From Synechococcus sp. AG-670-F04 (GTDB taxonomy: Bacteria > Cyanobacteriota > Cyanobacteriia > PCC-6307 > Cyanobiaceae), in the NCBI GenBank assembly GCA_003211515.1, contig QCSN01000002.1, forward strand, positions 1 to 64,000: a DNA stretch of 64,000 nt, given 5' to 3'. The position numbers and the translations under genes were made by a program. Numbering within the stretch: position 1 is the stretch's first letter; each line of letters begins with the position of its first letter. The notes beneath the pieces were generated by a model. The model worked only from the letters and a program-made list of their open reading frames with translations. It did no database searches and was not told the origin of the DNA. Below are positions 15,840-24,966 of the stretch, one piece after another.

Positions 15840-17009
15840 ATGCGCATCGGCATCAACGGCTTTGGAAGGATCGGCCGCCTTGTGTTCCGGGCCCTTTGGG
15901 GCCGGCCCGGTATCGAACTGGTGCACGTCAATGATCCCGCTGGCGATGCGGCAACGGCGGCCCACCTGCTGGAGTTCGATTCCGTGCATGGTCGCTGGGA
16001 TCGGGGGATCACCAGCAGCGCTGATGGATTCAGCGTGGAGGGATCCGCGCTCACCTGGTCCAGTGAAAACGATCCCACCGCCGTGCCCTGGATCGATCGG
16101 AGTGTGGAGATGGTGCTGGAGGCCAGCGGCACGATTAAGACGCCGGAGACCCTCAACCCCTATTTCGAGCAGGTGTGTCTGAAGCGTGTGGTGGTGGCTT
16201 GCCCAGTGAAGGGTGTGATCTCTGGTGAGGAAGCGCTCAACATCGTTTACGGCATTAATCACCAGCTCTATGAGCCGGCGCGACACAAATTGGTGACGGC
16301 CGCCTCCTGCACCACCAATTGCCTGGCGCCGGTGGTGAAGGTGGTGCACGAGAGCTTCGGCATCGAGCACGGGCTGATCACCACCATTCACGACATCACC
16401 AACACCCAGCCGATCGATTCCTTCAAAAACGATCTGCGCCGGGCTCGCTCCGGGCTCAGCTCATTGATCCCCACCACCACCGGTTCGGCCAAGGCGATCG
16501 CGATGATTTTCCCCGAGCTGAAGGGCAAGCTCAACGGTCATGCCGTTCGCGTTCCCCTGCTGAATGGATCGCTCACCGATGCGGTGTTCGAGCTCCAGCA
16601 GAGCGTCACGGTGGAGCAGGTGAATGCTGCGTTAAAAGCAGCTGCTGAGGGGCCTCTGCAGGGAATCCTGGGTTACGAGGAACGTCCGTTGGTGTCGTGT
16701 GACTACACCAACGACAACCGCAGCTCGATTGTCGATGCCCTCTCGACGATGGTGGTGGATGGCACTCAGCTGAAGGTGTTTGCCTGGTACGATGTCGAAT
16801 GGGGCTATAGCTGCCGCATGGCCACCTCACCTGCCATGTGGTCGGGCTGGACGCATGAAGCTTTCCCCCCTGCAGCAGTACGGCATCGTCACCGCCAATT
16901 ACTGGGCCTTCACGCTCACCGACGGCGCCCTACGGATGCTGGTGGTGTTCCATTTCCATCAGCTCGGCTACACCACCCTCGAGATCGCCGCTCTGTTTCT
17001 CCTCTATGA
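15840..17009 (+). CDS. gap: ArsJ-linked glyceraldehyde-3-phosphate dehydrogenase, 3' frameshift
   Basis: GAPDH paired with ArsJ makes 1-arseno-3-phosphoglycerate from arsenate, which ArsJ exports. Seen are [10 protein letters not shown] (NAD fold), the catalytic block [11 protein letters not shown] (Cys157), and [13 protein letters not shown] near the C-terminus. Just after CRM the frame is lost: inserting one base near 16821 would restore an ending [13 protein letters not shown] and a stop at 16856-16858, overlapping the arsJ ATG as ATGA (339 aa). As written, the frame runs 151 bases into arsJ and adds about 50 unrelated residues. This is a recent deletion or a sequencing error. All catalytic parts precede the lesion. 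Confidence 0.85.
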   Translation: MRIGINGFGRIGRLVFRALWGRPGIELVHVNDPAGDAATAAHLLEFDSVHGRWDRGITSSADGFSVEGSALTWSSENDPTAVPWIDRSVEMVLEASGTIKTPETLNPYFEQVCLKRVVVACPVKGVISGEEALNIVYGINHQLYEPARHKLVTAASCTTNCLAPVVKVVHESFGIEHGLITTIHDITNTQPIDSFKNDLRRARSGLSSLIPTTTGSAKAIAMIFPELKGKLNGHAVRVPLLNGSLTDAVFELQQSVTVEQVNAALKAAAEGPLQGILGYEERPLVSCDYTNDNRSSIVDALSTMVVDGTQLKVFAWYDVEWGYSCRMATSPAMWSGWTHEAFPPAAVRHRHRQLLGLHAHRRRPTDAGGVPFPSARLHHPRDRRSVSPL

Positions 17010-18108
17010 GTTTTTCGGCGTGGTCACCAATCTCTACGGCGGTTGGATCGGTGCCCGCTATGGGCTACGGATCACCCTCTGGATCGGCACGTTGCTGCAG
17101 ATCCTGGCGCTGCTGATGCTGGTGCCGGTGAGTGCCACCTGGCCGAAGTTGTTGAGTGTGGTCTATGTGATGGCGGCTCAGGCGATCAGTGGCATCGCCA
17201 AAGACCTCAACAAAATGAGTGCCAAGAGCGCTATCAAGGCAGTCGTGCCGCACAGCGCGGATGCAGAGCAACAAGGCCAGCAGCAGCTGTTCAAGTGGGT
17301 GGCGATCCTGACGGGATCCAAGAATGCGCTGAAGGGCGTTGGCTTCTTTCTCGGTGGGGTGCTGCTCGCAGCCTTGGGCTTCAACGCCGCTGTGGGATGG
17401 ATGGCGGCGGCACTCGCCGTTGCCTTCCTGCTGACGCTGGTGTTGCCGAGAGAGATCGGAAAGATGAAGTCCAAGCCGGCCTTCTCCTCGCTGTTCTCCA
17501 AATCCCAGGGCATCAATGTGCTGTCTCTGGCGCGCTTCTTTCTGTTCGGTGCCCGCGACGTTTGGTTCGTGGTGGCCTTGCCGGTGTTTCTTGAAGCCAG
17601 CTTGGGTTGGAATTTCTGGGAGATTGGTGGTTTTCTCGGCCTCTGGGTGATCGGCTACGGCATTATTCAGGGATCAGCTCCCAACCTGCGACGTCTCTGG
17701 GGGCAGACCGCTCCACCCGGGGTGTCTGCTGTGCAGTTCTGGAGTGCCGTCCTGACGGCGATCCCCGCCCTCATCGCGATAGCGCTCTGGCGGCAGGTGG
17801 ATGTTTCGATTGCGATCACAGCAGGCCTGGCCGCCTTTGGGGTGGTGTTCGCGATGAATTCGTCGATTCACTCCTACATGGTGCTGGCGTACACCGATGC
17901 GGAGAGTGTGAGCCTGAACGTTGGCTTCTACTACATGGCCAATGCCGCCGGGCGACTGGCGGGAACCATGCTCTCCGGTGCAGTGTTCATGCTGGGGCGC
18001 ACCGAAGCCGCAGGCATGCAAGCCTGTCTATGGGTGGCCTCTCTGTTGGTGTTGTTGTCGTGGGTCAGCAGCCTCAGACTGCCAGGTGTGCTGAAGACTG
18101 CCCAATGA
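16855..18108 (+). CDS. arsJ: ArsJ organoarsenical efflux MFS transporter
   Basis: The 417 aa protein starts [20 protein letters not shown] and has about 12 membrane segments of MFS type. The first loop includes [18 protein letters not shown], a typical MFS loop, and [20 protein letters not shown] lies in the second half; the N-terminal pattern and the linked GAPDH match ArsJ. ArsJ removes 1-arseno-3-phosphoglycerate, which then breaks down to arsenate outside. The ATG overlaps the restored stop of gap. Regulation is probably through the upstream palindrome and ArsR. Confidence 0.9.
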   Translation: MKLSPLQQYGIVTANYWAFTLTDGALRMLVVFHFHQLGYTTLEIAALFLLYEFFGVVTNLYGGWIGARYGLRITLWIGTLLQILALLMLVPVSATWPKLLSVVYVMAAQAISGIAKDLNKMSAKSAIKAVVPHSADAEQQGQQQLFKWVAILTGSKNALKGVGFFLGGVLLAALGFNAAVGWMAAALAVAFLLTLVLPREIGKMKSKPAFSSLFSKSQGINVLSLARFFLFGARDVWFVVALPVFLEASLGWNFWEIGGFLGLWVIGYGIIQGSAPNLRRLWGQTAPPGVSAVQFWSAVLTAIPALIAIALWRQVDVSIAITAGLAAFGVVFAMNSSIHSYMVLAYTDAESVSLNVGFYYMANAAGRLAGTMLSGAVFMLGRTEAAGMQACLWVASLLVLLSWVSSLRLPGVLKTAQ

Positions 18109-18680
18109 TGGAAGGGGTGAAGTTTGTACAGACTCTTTGAAAGTTTTGGGATTGAATACCATCTACTCCTGGATGAGATGTGGTGATTTGCTTTGCAATT
18201 GTCCGTACAAGACCAAATTGCCACGTAAGATAAGTTGTTGTCAAAGCACATCGGTCGAATTTCTGTGTTTGGCTCCATTCAGAAAGTTTTTTCATAGATA
18301 TAGTTGATGCAACGAGCATGGCAAGCCTAAGCTGATATAGAGGCCAAATCAGCATGGACGGACATTGATTCGGTTTGACCTCACGTCAAAAAATGCACTC
18401 TTAAATTTCTCTTTAGTGGGCTATTGGTTGGGCGCCAAGAATGATGTAGCTCTTCACTCTGTTGACGTCCTCAAATATTTTTTTATGAGCAACAAGGCAA
18501 AAATCCCTCGGCGCTATTGTTCGAGGTTGGGGACTTATGGTACTTGGAGGCTTGGTTCGACAACGTTTCGAACTTCACTTGATTCAATGATCTTCTGTTA
18601 CTTAGCTAACAATTTTAATGCTTTTTGGCTTGTTTTTGCTTGTATAATTGGCTAGAAAAGATGTGGGCTCTTCAATTCTA
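18109..18680. other. AT-rich region with possible intron-ORF remnant, no intact gene
   Basis: No intact gene is supported. On the minus strand, an open frame at 18074-18355 contains FGLVRTIAKQITTSHPGVDG, which resembles the N-terminal block (AVRxVT...GVDG) of group II intron reverse transcriptases. Only that short similarity is visible, so a decayed fragment is possible but unproven. The plus-strand ORF from 18365 has no recognisable features. Confidence 0.3.
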
Positions 18681-18983
18681 ATGCGGCTTCAAGTCTTTAT
18701 TGGAGATCAGCTCCGGAAACGTAAGGAGCTTTTGTACAACCTTGGCGCGCTTTCGTCCTATGCGTCGATGCTGACATTCTTCTGGCACGGTGTTGTAATG
18801 CTTATGTCCAAGGAAAAGCCTAAGCATACGCTAGTAGTTTATGCCGGGCTGACTCTTTTTTCCATTTTGGTCATGGCTCCTTATAAATGGGACAAAAAGT
18901 GGATGCGCGTTAAAACTTCAGTGGGAATGACTGTATTTGGCTTGTCTCTTATCATATATCTTTTTTGTATGTTAGTGTATTAA
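18681..18983 (+). CDS. Small membrane protein, 100 aa, unrecognised
   Basis: The product starts MRLQVFIGDQLRKRKELLYN, with a basic amphipathic N-terminus. Three or four hydrophobic segments follow: LGALSSYASMLTFFWHGVVM, LVVYAGLTLFSILVMAP and VGMTVFGLSLIIYLFCMLVY. Base composition is AT-rich compared with the core genes. A TTG 33 bases upstream could extend it. No family recognised; it may belong to the accessory region. Confidence 0.5.
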   Translation: MRLQVFIGDQLRKRKELLYNLGALSSYASMLTFFWHGVVMLMSKEKPKHTLVVYAGLTLFSILVMAPYKWDKKWMRVKTSVGMTVFGLSLIIYLFCMLVY

Positions 18984-19221
18984 CATTGGCTTGAAATCTA
19001 TAATTGTCAATTGTTGAGGAGTGGGTAAGAGCGGCTTTCGTGCTGCATTTGAACAATTTATAGTGTTTTTAACGTCTTGCCATAAGAAAAATCGAGTTGC
19101 TTGGTTTCTGCATTGCGATTGAGTACATACTGATGACTTAAAAAAAGCGGTCACGCAGTTCAGCGATTGCGTTCAGGATTGCGTAAGAGAATTAAAGAAA
19201 ATGTATACGCTCAAGCAAAAA

Positions 19222-19569
19222 TCATTTCTGTGATGACGGCTTAAATAGCCAAAAAAATAAGACCCAAATTTGAAAAAGAAAATAGAACGGAATCAAGGCT
19301 CTCCATAACCAGGCAAATCTATATCCAGCATCCCGGAGCCGTCGAACAGTGATTGAAGAAGATGGAATCAATAATGCAAAGCGATATAGATCCTGCACAC
19401 GTGTTGGCATGTTGTCCAAGTCAATGGCAGCGTGGAAAACAAATAAAATTAAAACAACAATCCAAAAATCAAATCGATTCGTTGTTCCTGTAAAATCAAA
19501 AGATTTAATTATGTAGCCGATACAAGCTTCACGGGCGCGGACAAATGAATTTTTATTTTCTGTCGCCAA
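19222..19569 (-). CDS. DUF805 family membrane protein
   Basis: The 115 aa protein has the DUF805 pattern: FDFTGTTNRFDFWIVVLILF near the N-terminus and the conserved ITVRRLRDAGYRFAWLW in the middle, with four hydrophobic segments. DUF805 proteins are small inner-membrane proteins of unknown role, often found near phage or accessory genes. Here it stands alone in AT-rich sequence beside a decayed recombinase. Confidence 0.75.
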   Translation of the reverse strand: MATENKNSFVRAREACIGYIIKSFDFTGTTNRFDFWIVVLILFVFHAAIDLDNMPTRVQDLYRFALLIPSSSITVRRLRDAGYRFAWLWRALIPFYFLFQIWVLFFWLFKPSSQK

Positions 19570-19842
19570 GATGAAAATATATCTCTTTCACAGGATATTC
19601 AAATCCAACAAAATAAGTACAAAATCCAAGATTGTTTACGAGTCAAGCCCGGGTTATCGAACCCCTAGACCATTACAGCTCCACTAGCAGGCTGGTTTCG
19701 CTAACGGGATGATTGCCCAAGCAAAGATCGGCCATAGGTTGAGGTTGAACGGTATCCACTAAGGGACTGTGTGGGCTTCCGGTCATTTCATGCAGACGAA
19801 GCCAGCGCATGTAATTTCTAGTAGTTATCTTTTGAAAAGTTC

Positions 19843-20004
19843 GTGGAAGGTAGAGATAAAACTGAGAGATTCATTCTTGCGGCCAAAGCCCGGGCTAAAT
19901 CTGCGCAACATGAAAAGTCACCAAAGCTCACGGCCCTTGAAAAAGGGATGTGGGATGCACTGAAAAGAGCTGAAAGACCAGTCAGCCATGACAAAGCAGC
20001 CTAA
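19843..20004 (+). pseudogene. Small ORF or gene fragment, 53 aa
   Basis: From a GTG the frame reads MEGRDKTERFILAAKARAKS and ends DALKRAERPVSHDKAA. It is helical and basic with protein-like composition, but there is no ATG and a stop lies 18 bases before the GTG. This suggests the 3' remnant of a longer gene, or a very small gene. I recognise no family. Confidence 0.3.
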
Positions 20005-20024
20005 TGTCAATACACTAGCCAGTT

Positions 20025-20952
20025 CTACGCATTTAATTTGTCTGCAAGTGGCTGAATGATCGGTGGATTACGTTCTTTGTAGTCATTCTTGAGTGAATGT
20101 AGGGCGTTAGGCCTTAGATGAATGACACTAGCTTCCAGGTCAATGTCTTTTTTCAGCACATCTGCAGCTTCACCCCTATGAGTAACTGTATGTCTCATAA
20201 TCCAATACAGGATCTTTGAGATTAAGATAGAATTAATGTTTAAGTGTTTACGCAAAGCAGGTTTAGGGCTTCTTTTTTCTTGACGTTTGTTTTGAGACGC
20301 TTGAGCTTGATGCAGTCAAACAGATTAGCGACAATCCGCTTCTTTTCTTTGGCTACGTTGAATCAACCTTTGGCGTGGTTGATATGTGTTCTTGTAGTAG
20401 AACATGCAATGGTTTCCAGAAGGTGATCTCAGTATCTCCTGGCGTGATATTCAGTCATTGCATTCACGTGATCGGTACGAGCCAACGTGACCGGTACACT
20501 TAACAATGCCGACCAATTCCTGGCGATTTGCTTGGCAGGTTGCTGCAGGCGTACAGCAAGCTTGAGAAGATCAGCGGTTGTCGGAGAGACGTGAGCGGAT
20601 TGACCCTGAACAAGGTCGTAGGAGTGTCCTGAGGTAGATGTCGAGGCAATAGATGTCTCCTGAGGGGTAAGCCCCTGGGGGTCTAGGTCATCCTTTCGTC
20701 CTTTTATGACGTTGTCTGAGAGGCTCTGGAGAGAGACCTATGCGGTGACATGATCGCTTCAGTTCCTGCAAGACCTTCAACGGTCACCTTGGCTTCTTGA
20801 AGCGTGTTGTCTGTTTTCCATCGTCATAGCCTTTCCTCGATGACTTGAATCAAGTCAACAGGACCTTTGCATTGGGAGAAGTAGTAACCAATTGCGCTAG
20901 CAGCTTGTCTAGCTAAGGCGTGGCAGTGTTTACGGAGACAAATATGGAATAT
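20025..20952 (-). pseudogene. Decayed tyrosine recombinase (integrase) remnant
   Basis: Several frames on the minus strand add up to an integrase. The last piece (20255-20025) reads RGEAADVLKKDIDLEASVIH and later LHSLKNDYKERNPPI, matching the catalytic-domain block around the first active-site Arg (RxGE...W.DID, then SLK...R..P). Just upstream, in another frame, FNVAKEKKRIVANLFDCIKL fits the end of the core-binding domain. Further upstream an open frame (20952-20704) has one internal TGA, then shifts frame at a TCTCTCTCC run and continues to 20429. No intact active site remains, so it cannot be functional. It marks an old integration event. Confidence 0.55.
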
Positions 20953-21239
20953 TCAATTGATGCACAATGAAACCAGAAATTGGTTTTTAGCTCGAATCCC
21001 GTGGAACAGTTTCGTTGGTTGTTGTGATGATCTCGATGACAACTCGTGATCAGTGCTCGCGCGACTGCAACGACGTGGAGTGTGGTCGGTTCAAGGTTGT
21101 CTTGGACTGCCGCTTGGATCTGATGGAGTCCATTAAGGACAAAGCTCCATGAATGCATCCTGAGAATCGTTGCAGCGGTAGGCAATCACACAACAACTCT
21201 TGACCAGACTGGCGTGAATGGTAGGGAAGCTGAAAAACG

Positions 21240-21476
21240 ATGATCGACGAACCCGGAAGTCCTGACTGCCGTCTTGTGATCGACGCCAAACGTTCTCTGG
21301 AAGAGGTGTTGAGGATCATTGACGGGTTGCCTCACACGGACCACATTCGCCGTCAGCTCCTGTCGGTGTACAACCAACTGGAGGGGATGCACGATCTCAA
21401 GCGAGCCGGTGGATCAGGGGTGTCCTTTCGCTCTTCTGATTGGTGTTCCAAGACCGGATATGTCATCGAGAGCTAG
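21240..21476 (+). CDS. Hypothetical protein, 78 aa
   Basis: The ATG has GGGAAG about 10 bases upstream. The product is mostly helical: RLVIDAKRSLEEVLRIIDGL, then HTDHIRRQLLSVYNQLEGMHD, followed by a Gly/Ser-rich tail. Composition and the amphipathic helices look like a real protein. No family recognised. It lies at the edge of the decayed accessory stretch. Confidence 0.5.
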   Translation: MIDEPGSPDCRLVIDAKRSLEEVLRIIDGLPHTDHIRRQLLSVYNQLEGMHDLKRAGGSGVSFRSSDWCSKTGYVIES

Positions 21477-21845
21477 CGACTTCAACGGGTTTCAACGCTT
21501 GACCAACGGGTTTGCCCCTGCTTTTTCGATCCGATTGTGCATCCATCAACGTGGTTCGTTGAATGGAATGCATGGATTGCCTCTGATCAAGCCGTTGGCA
21601 GGCCTTTACAGTCGATCAAGGCGTGGTCTCCCAATCAGTGGGTCCTGTATTGCATCGGATTAGCCGTTGATCAGTTTTTGCGCTTTAAAGTTGATGGAAA
21701 AATACAGAAGCGCAGTGTTTGAAAATAAGCAACGTCCTGCTTGGCTGAACTGGGTTTTCCTGTTGATGTTCCTCTGGTCGTCCTGGCAGCTTGTTGGTTT
21801 CTGGGTTCAGAGGTTGAACGGTTGATTGCCAGCGATTGCTTGAGC
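21477..21845. other. Region without a supported gene
   Basis: A 61-codon plus-strand ORF (21537-21722) has some protein-like text (WSPNQWVLYCIGLAVDQFL) but a poor start context and no recognisable family. I leave it uncalled. Confidence 0.4.
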
Positions 21846-22055
21846 TCAGGCAATTCCCGTCAGTCTGATCGTTCCCCAAAGGTCAAACACGCAGAAGATC
21901 AACCCGATCACAATCAGATCCCAGGCGCGATGGCGTACAGCCCATGGAGCAAGGAACAGCTCTGCCACGCCATGCAGGGCCGTACCGATTGCGATGTGCT
22001 CGAGCACTAATAATCCATGGGCCAGGAGGAACAGCCCACTGGCGACGAAACGCAT
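21846..22055 (-). CDS. Small membrane protein, 69 aa
   Basis: The product starts MRFVASGLFLLAHGLLVLEH and has two or three hydrophobic segments, the last being DLIVIGLIFCVFDLWGTIRL. His and Glu occur within the first segments (AHGLLVLEH, ALHGVAELF). An ATG 24 bases upstream is possible. It is divergent from the next small gene, with the 18-bp palindrome between them. Function unknown. Confidence 0.55.
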   Translation of the reverse strand: MRFVASGLFLLAHGLLVLEHIAIGTALHGVAELFLAPWAVRHRAWDLIVIGLIFCVFDLWGTIRLTGIA

Positions 22056-22150
22056 GGTGACTTGCCAGGTCCCGAGCAATGTCTCCCTAAAAAATGAAGT
22101 AGCACCTTAAGCGCGATGGGGCCACGGCTCAAGCGGTGGATCCGCCATGA

Positions 22151-22168
22151 TGTAACGAATTCGTTACA
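22151..22168. promoter_or_regulatory. 18-bp perfect palindrome, probable operator
   Basis: TGTAACGAATTCGTTACA is perfectly symmetric and sits 7 bases before the next ATG, between divergent small genes. NtcA sites need GTA-N8-TAC and this has N10, so NtcA is unlikely. The cognate regulator is unknown. Confidence 0.5.
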
Positions 22169-22174
22169 AAGCCC

Positions 22175-22354
22175 ATGACGGTCGGAGAGGTTTTTCTTGG
22201 CTCCCTCAACAGCGGAGTGATCACTCAAGGCGAAATGCAGTGGCTGGTCAGTCACCAGGACCAATTCAGTCGAGCCGAGGCGGCAGCGGCCTTAAGACTC
22301 GGACGCCTGCTCGATGAGGGAGTGGTCAATCTCGGATGCCGCTTGCCTGTATGA
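22175..22354 (+). CDS. Small hypothetical protein, 59 aa
   Basis: The frame starts MTVGEVFLGSLNSGVITQGE and continues with two helices (MQWLVSHQDQFSRAEAAAA and LRLGRLLDEGVVNLGCRL). GC content and codon use match the core genome rather than the AT-rich island to the left. The pattern looks like a small cyanobacterial regulatory or adaptor protein, but no family is recognised. A perfect palindrome overlaps its expected translation-start region. Confidence 0.6.
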   Translation: MTVGEVFLGSLNSGVITQGEMQWLVSHQDQFSRAEAAAALRLGRLLDEGVVNLGCRLPV

Positions 22355-22647
22355 AGCTCAAGCGATCCGTTGCAAGGCAAGCGCTTTTTGCGAAAATTTG
22401 TTTGGGTCGCTTGTCCCCTCCATCCATGGCGCATGCTGGTAATTGAGTGGTTCTATCCGATTGGCTTCAATTAAAAAGTGAATAATTGCTGCTGTGTATG
22501 TTTTATTATGTAAAAGTTTAACGTACAAGAATTTGTGATTATCGCCAGCGATACCTTGTATTTTGCAAGTAATAATTATCTTTTGTTTTGTTCATTTGAT
22601 AGAGCAGGTTGCTCTCAATCAGTTTTCATTTTGCGCATCGCATCACA

Positions 22648-23559
22648 TTACTCTTTATACGGGTAGTGATTGGGTACAAAGAATTGCTCATTAAATGGTG
22701 GACGTTTGTAATCCCCTTGTTCTGGGCGAACCGGAATGTCAATAGGAGGGGGTGTCATGTCTTCATAGGGCACTTTGCTAAGGACATGTCGCAGGCAGTT
22801 CAGGCGAGCACGCCTTTTGTCGTTTGCTTCCACGGTGAACCAAGGCGCTTCGGGGATATGCGTTTTCGAAAACATCACATCCTTGGCTTTCGAATATTCC
22901 ACCCAGCGGTTGCGTGACTCGATGTCCATCGGGCTCAGCTTCCAGCGCCTCTCTTCGCTGTCGATTCTTCCCTGGAATCGCTTTTCCTGTTCATCATCGT
23001 TGATGGAAAACCAATACTTCAATAGAAGAATGCCGTCCTGCGTGATCATCCGTTCGAACTGAGGACATGCCACATAGAACTGCTCCACCTGTTCGGAGCT
23101 GGCAAATCCCATTACTCGCTCCACTCCGGCACGGTTGTACCAGCTGCGATCGAACACGACGATTTCACCGGCACTTGGAAAATGTTCGATATATCTTTGG
23201 AAATACCACTGGGTTTTCTGCTGATCAGATGGGGTGCCGAGCGCACAAACACGGCACCCCCTGGGATTCATCGGCTCGGTTAACCGTTTGATAGCTCCAC
23301 CCTTGCCAGCCGCGTCACGCCCCTCAAACAGGACGATCATTCGGTACCCAGTTGCCTTCACCCAGTACTGCATCTTGACCAACTCCGTCTGGAGCTTGGC
23401 AAGATCTTTTTCGTAAGTCGACTTCTTCAGGCGTTTGTGGTGGTTAGAAAAGCCCTCCTGGAGTTCCACAAGAATCTCCTGCGGGTTATCCACGTCCCCT
23501 TCGTGATGTTCTAGAGCTTCAACGACCGCATCCATTTCGTTCTTGTGGTGCTTGCTCAC
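22648..23559 (-). CDS. ppk2: Polyphosphate kinase 2
   Basis: PPK2 uses polyphosphate to phosphorylate nucleotides (or the reverse). The Walker A region is MIVLFEGRDAAGKGGAIKRL, the Walker B region EIVVFDRSWYNRAGVERVMG, and the C-terminal part has WVEYSKAKDVMFSKT and PWFTVEANDKRRARLN, all diagnostic. From the GTG (start SKHHKNEMDAV) it is 303 aa, the normal single-domain length; an ATG 24 bases later is possible. The frame stays open further upstream into the kinase gene but has no homology there. It lies 60 bases after the histidine kinase stop in the same direction. Confidence 0.94.
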   Translation of the reverse strand: MSKHHKNEMDAVVEALEHHEGDVDNPQEILVELQEGFSNHHKRLKKSTYEKDLAKLQTELVKMQYWVKATGYRMIVLFEGRDAAGKGGAIKRLTEPMNPRGCRVCALGTPSDQQKTQWYFQRYIEHFPSAGEIVVFDRSWYNRAGVERVMGFASSEQVEQFYVACPQFERMITQDGILLLKYWFSINDDEQEKRFQGRIDSEERRWKLSPMDIESRNRWVEYSKAKDVMFSKTHIPEAPWFTVEANDKRRARLNCLRHVLSKVPYEDMTPPPIDIPVRPEQGDYKRPPFNEQFFVPNHYPYKE

Positions 23560-23618
23560 GCGATCTGAAGACCGTCTTCTGATCTCATGGCAACGGATGT
23601 GGTAAAAGCAGCGATCAA

Positions 23619-24965
23619 TCAGCATTTCTGCACATTCGCCGATTGACTCTCCAGCTGAAACGGGATGGTGAGGGTCGTACAGAAACGGCCAGGACTCTTG
23701 GATCCTGGATGATCCACCAGCTCGAAATCCATCCTGCCGTTGTGGCGCTTCACCACGTGGCTGACGATGGCCAGGCCAAGTCCGCAATGACCCTGCTCTC
23801 CACGGGCGTCGTCTAGCCGCTGGAACGGTTGAAGAGCGCGCTCCCATTGATCCCTCGGCATGCCTTCCCCTTGATCCCAAACTTCGATTTGGAAAGCATC
23901 GTTGTTCTGACTTAGGCGCACCACTACCGGTGCTGCGCCATAGGTGAATGCGTTGTTAATCAGATTGGCGACGGCTCGGCCCAGTGCAACAGGGCGAACC
24001 CGAGCATGGATTGGTTTTAGATCGAGTTGCAGCTGATCTGGCGGATGGCTGGCCGACACCTCCGCCAGCCATTGGTCCAGCGGGCATTCCACCAATGCTT
24101 CGCTTTCGCCACCTCCGGCGTACAGAAGAAACTGCCCTGTGATCCTTTCGAGGGCTTCAAGGTCGCTGTTGCAGCGCTCTTTGTCGACTTGTTCCAGGCG
24201 AGGTATGGACAGTCGGAATCGCATCCGTGTGATTGGGGCCCTTAGGTCATGGGCAATGCCAGCGAGCATCGTTTCGCGCTCTCGACGGTTGGCAGTCAGT
24301 CGTCGCACCATGGCATTGAACCGTCGGGTGAGGCGCTGCACCTCTGGTGCACCATGGGCTGGCACGGTTGGCGGATCCGAGCTCTCACCCACCCTCGAAA
24401 GGGCACGCTCCAGCCCTCGCAGTGGTCTTTCCACTTCGATGAGTAAGTAGGCGCCGCCCGTGACGATTAAGGCGCCCACAAGTCCAACCACCAGCAGTGT
24501 CGGTTCTGGTGGCCAGGCCTGGACCATGGGCAGTTCTGCACGAAGCCAAACCGGTTCGAGAGGTGAGATCAGCTCAATCCAAACGTGACGGGTGCGGTCT
24601 GACCGTTTGGCCGGCAAGAGGATGGGGCAATGGGAGAGTCGGGTACAAAGCTCCCGCTGCAGTCCGACGATTCTGTGGTCGAGATCAGGATCCTCCCGGG
24701 TCGAGAGCGGCGGGCGGATCATCACTGCCAGATCGAGACCGGTGAGCTCATTGATCAGAACAGGTGGATAGCGTTCCAGTGTGAGTTCGGTGAGACGCAC
24801 ATTCACCGCCAGTTCTCGGCCAAGCTGCACTGTCTGCAGGCGTTCCAGCTGTCGGCCGAATAGTGCTTGCAGTAACAGCAGCCATACGAACCAGGCGCTG
24901 AACAGCAGTCCGCTCCAGGCCGCGATCCGGATCAAAAGCCGCCACCAGTTGACAGCCCGCTTCAT
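23619..24965 (-). CDS. Sensor histidine kinase, EnvZ-like
   Basis: Two membrane segments flank a periplasmic domain (AAWSGLLFSAWFVWLLLLQA near the N-terminus, then TLLVVGLVGALIVTGGAYLL). HAMP follows, then the phospho-acceptor helix MLAGIAHDLRAPITRMRFRL with His. The ATPase has the N-box NLINNAFTYG, G1 DQGEGM and G2 GHCGLGLAIV. The length is 448 aa from MKRAVNWW. A start 24 bases earlier would overlap the regulator gene. It likely senses an envelope signal and phosphorylates the regulator encoded just upstream. The ligand is not evident. Confidence 0.93.
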   Translation of the reverse strand: MKRAVNWWRLLIRIAAWSGLLFSAWFVWLLLLQALFGRQLERLQTVQLGRELAVNVRLTELTLERYPPVLINELTGLDLAVMIRPPLSTREDPDLDHRIVGLQRELCTRLSHCPILLPAKRSDRTRHVWIELISPLEPVWLRAELPMVQAWPPEPTLLVVGLVGALIVTGGAYLLIEVERPLRGLERALSRVGESSDPPTVPAHGAPEVQRLTRRFNAMVRRLTANRRERETMLAGIAHDLRAPITRMRFRLSIPRLEQVDKERCNSDLEALERITGQFLLYAGGGESEALVECPLDQWLAEVSASHPPDQLQLDLKPIHARVRPVALGRAVANLINNAFTYGAAPVVVRLSQNNDAFQIEVWDQGEGMPRDQWERALQPFQRLDDARGEQGHCGLGLAIVSHVVKRHNGRMDFELVDHPGSKSPGRFCTTLTIPFQLESQSANVQKC

Positions 24966-24966
24966 T

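Noticed and set aside
19640..19680. tRNA-like T-arm (minus strand GGGGTTCGATAACCC)
   Set aside because: No acceptor stem, D-arm or anticodon stem could be fitted around it; a short chance match or a fragment too decayed to call.
22151..22168. NtcA site at the 18-bp palindrome
   Set aside because: NtcA needs GTA-N8-TAC; here the spacing is 10, so I record only a palindrome of unknown binder.
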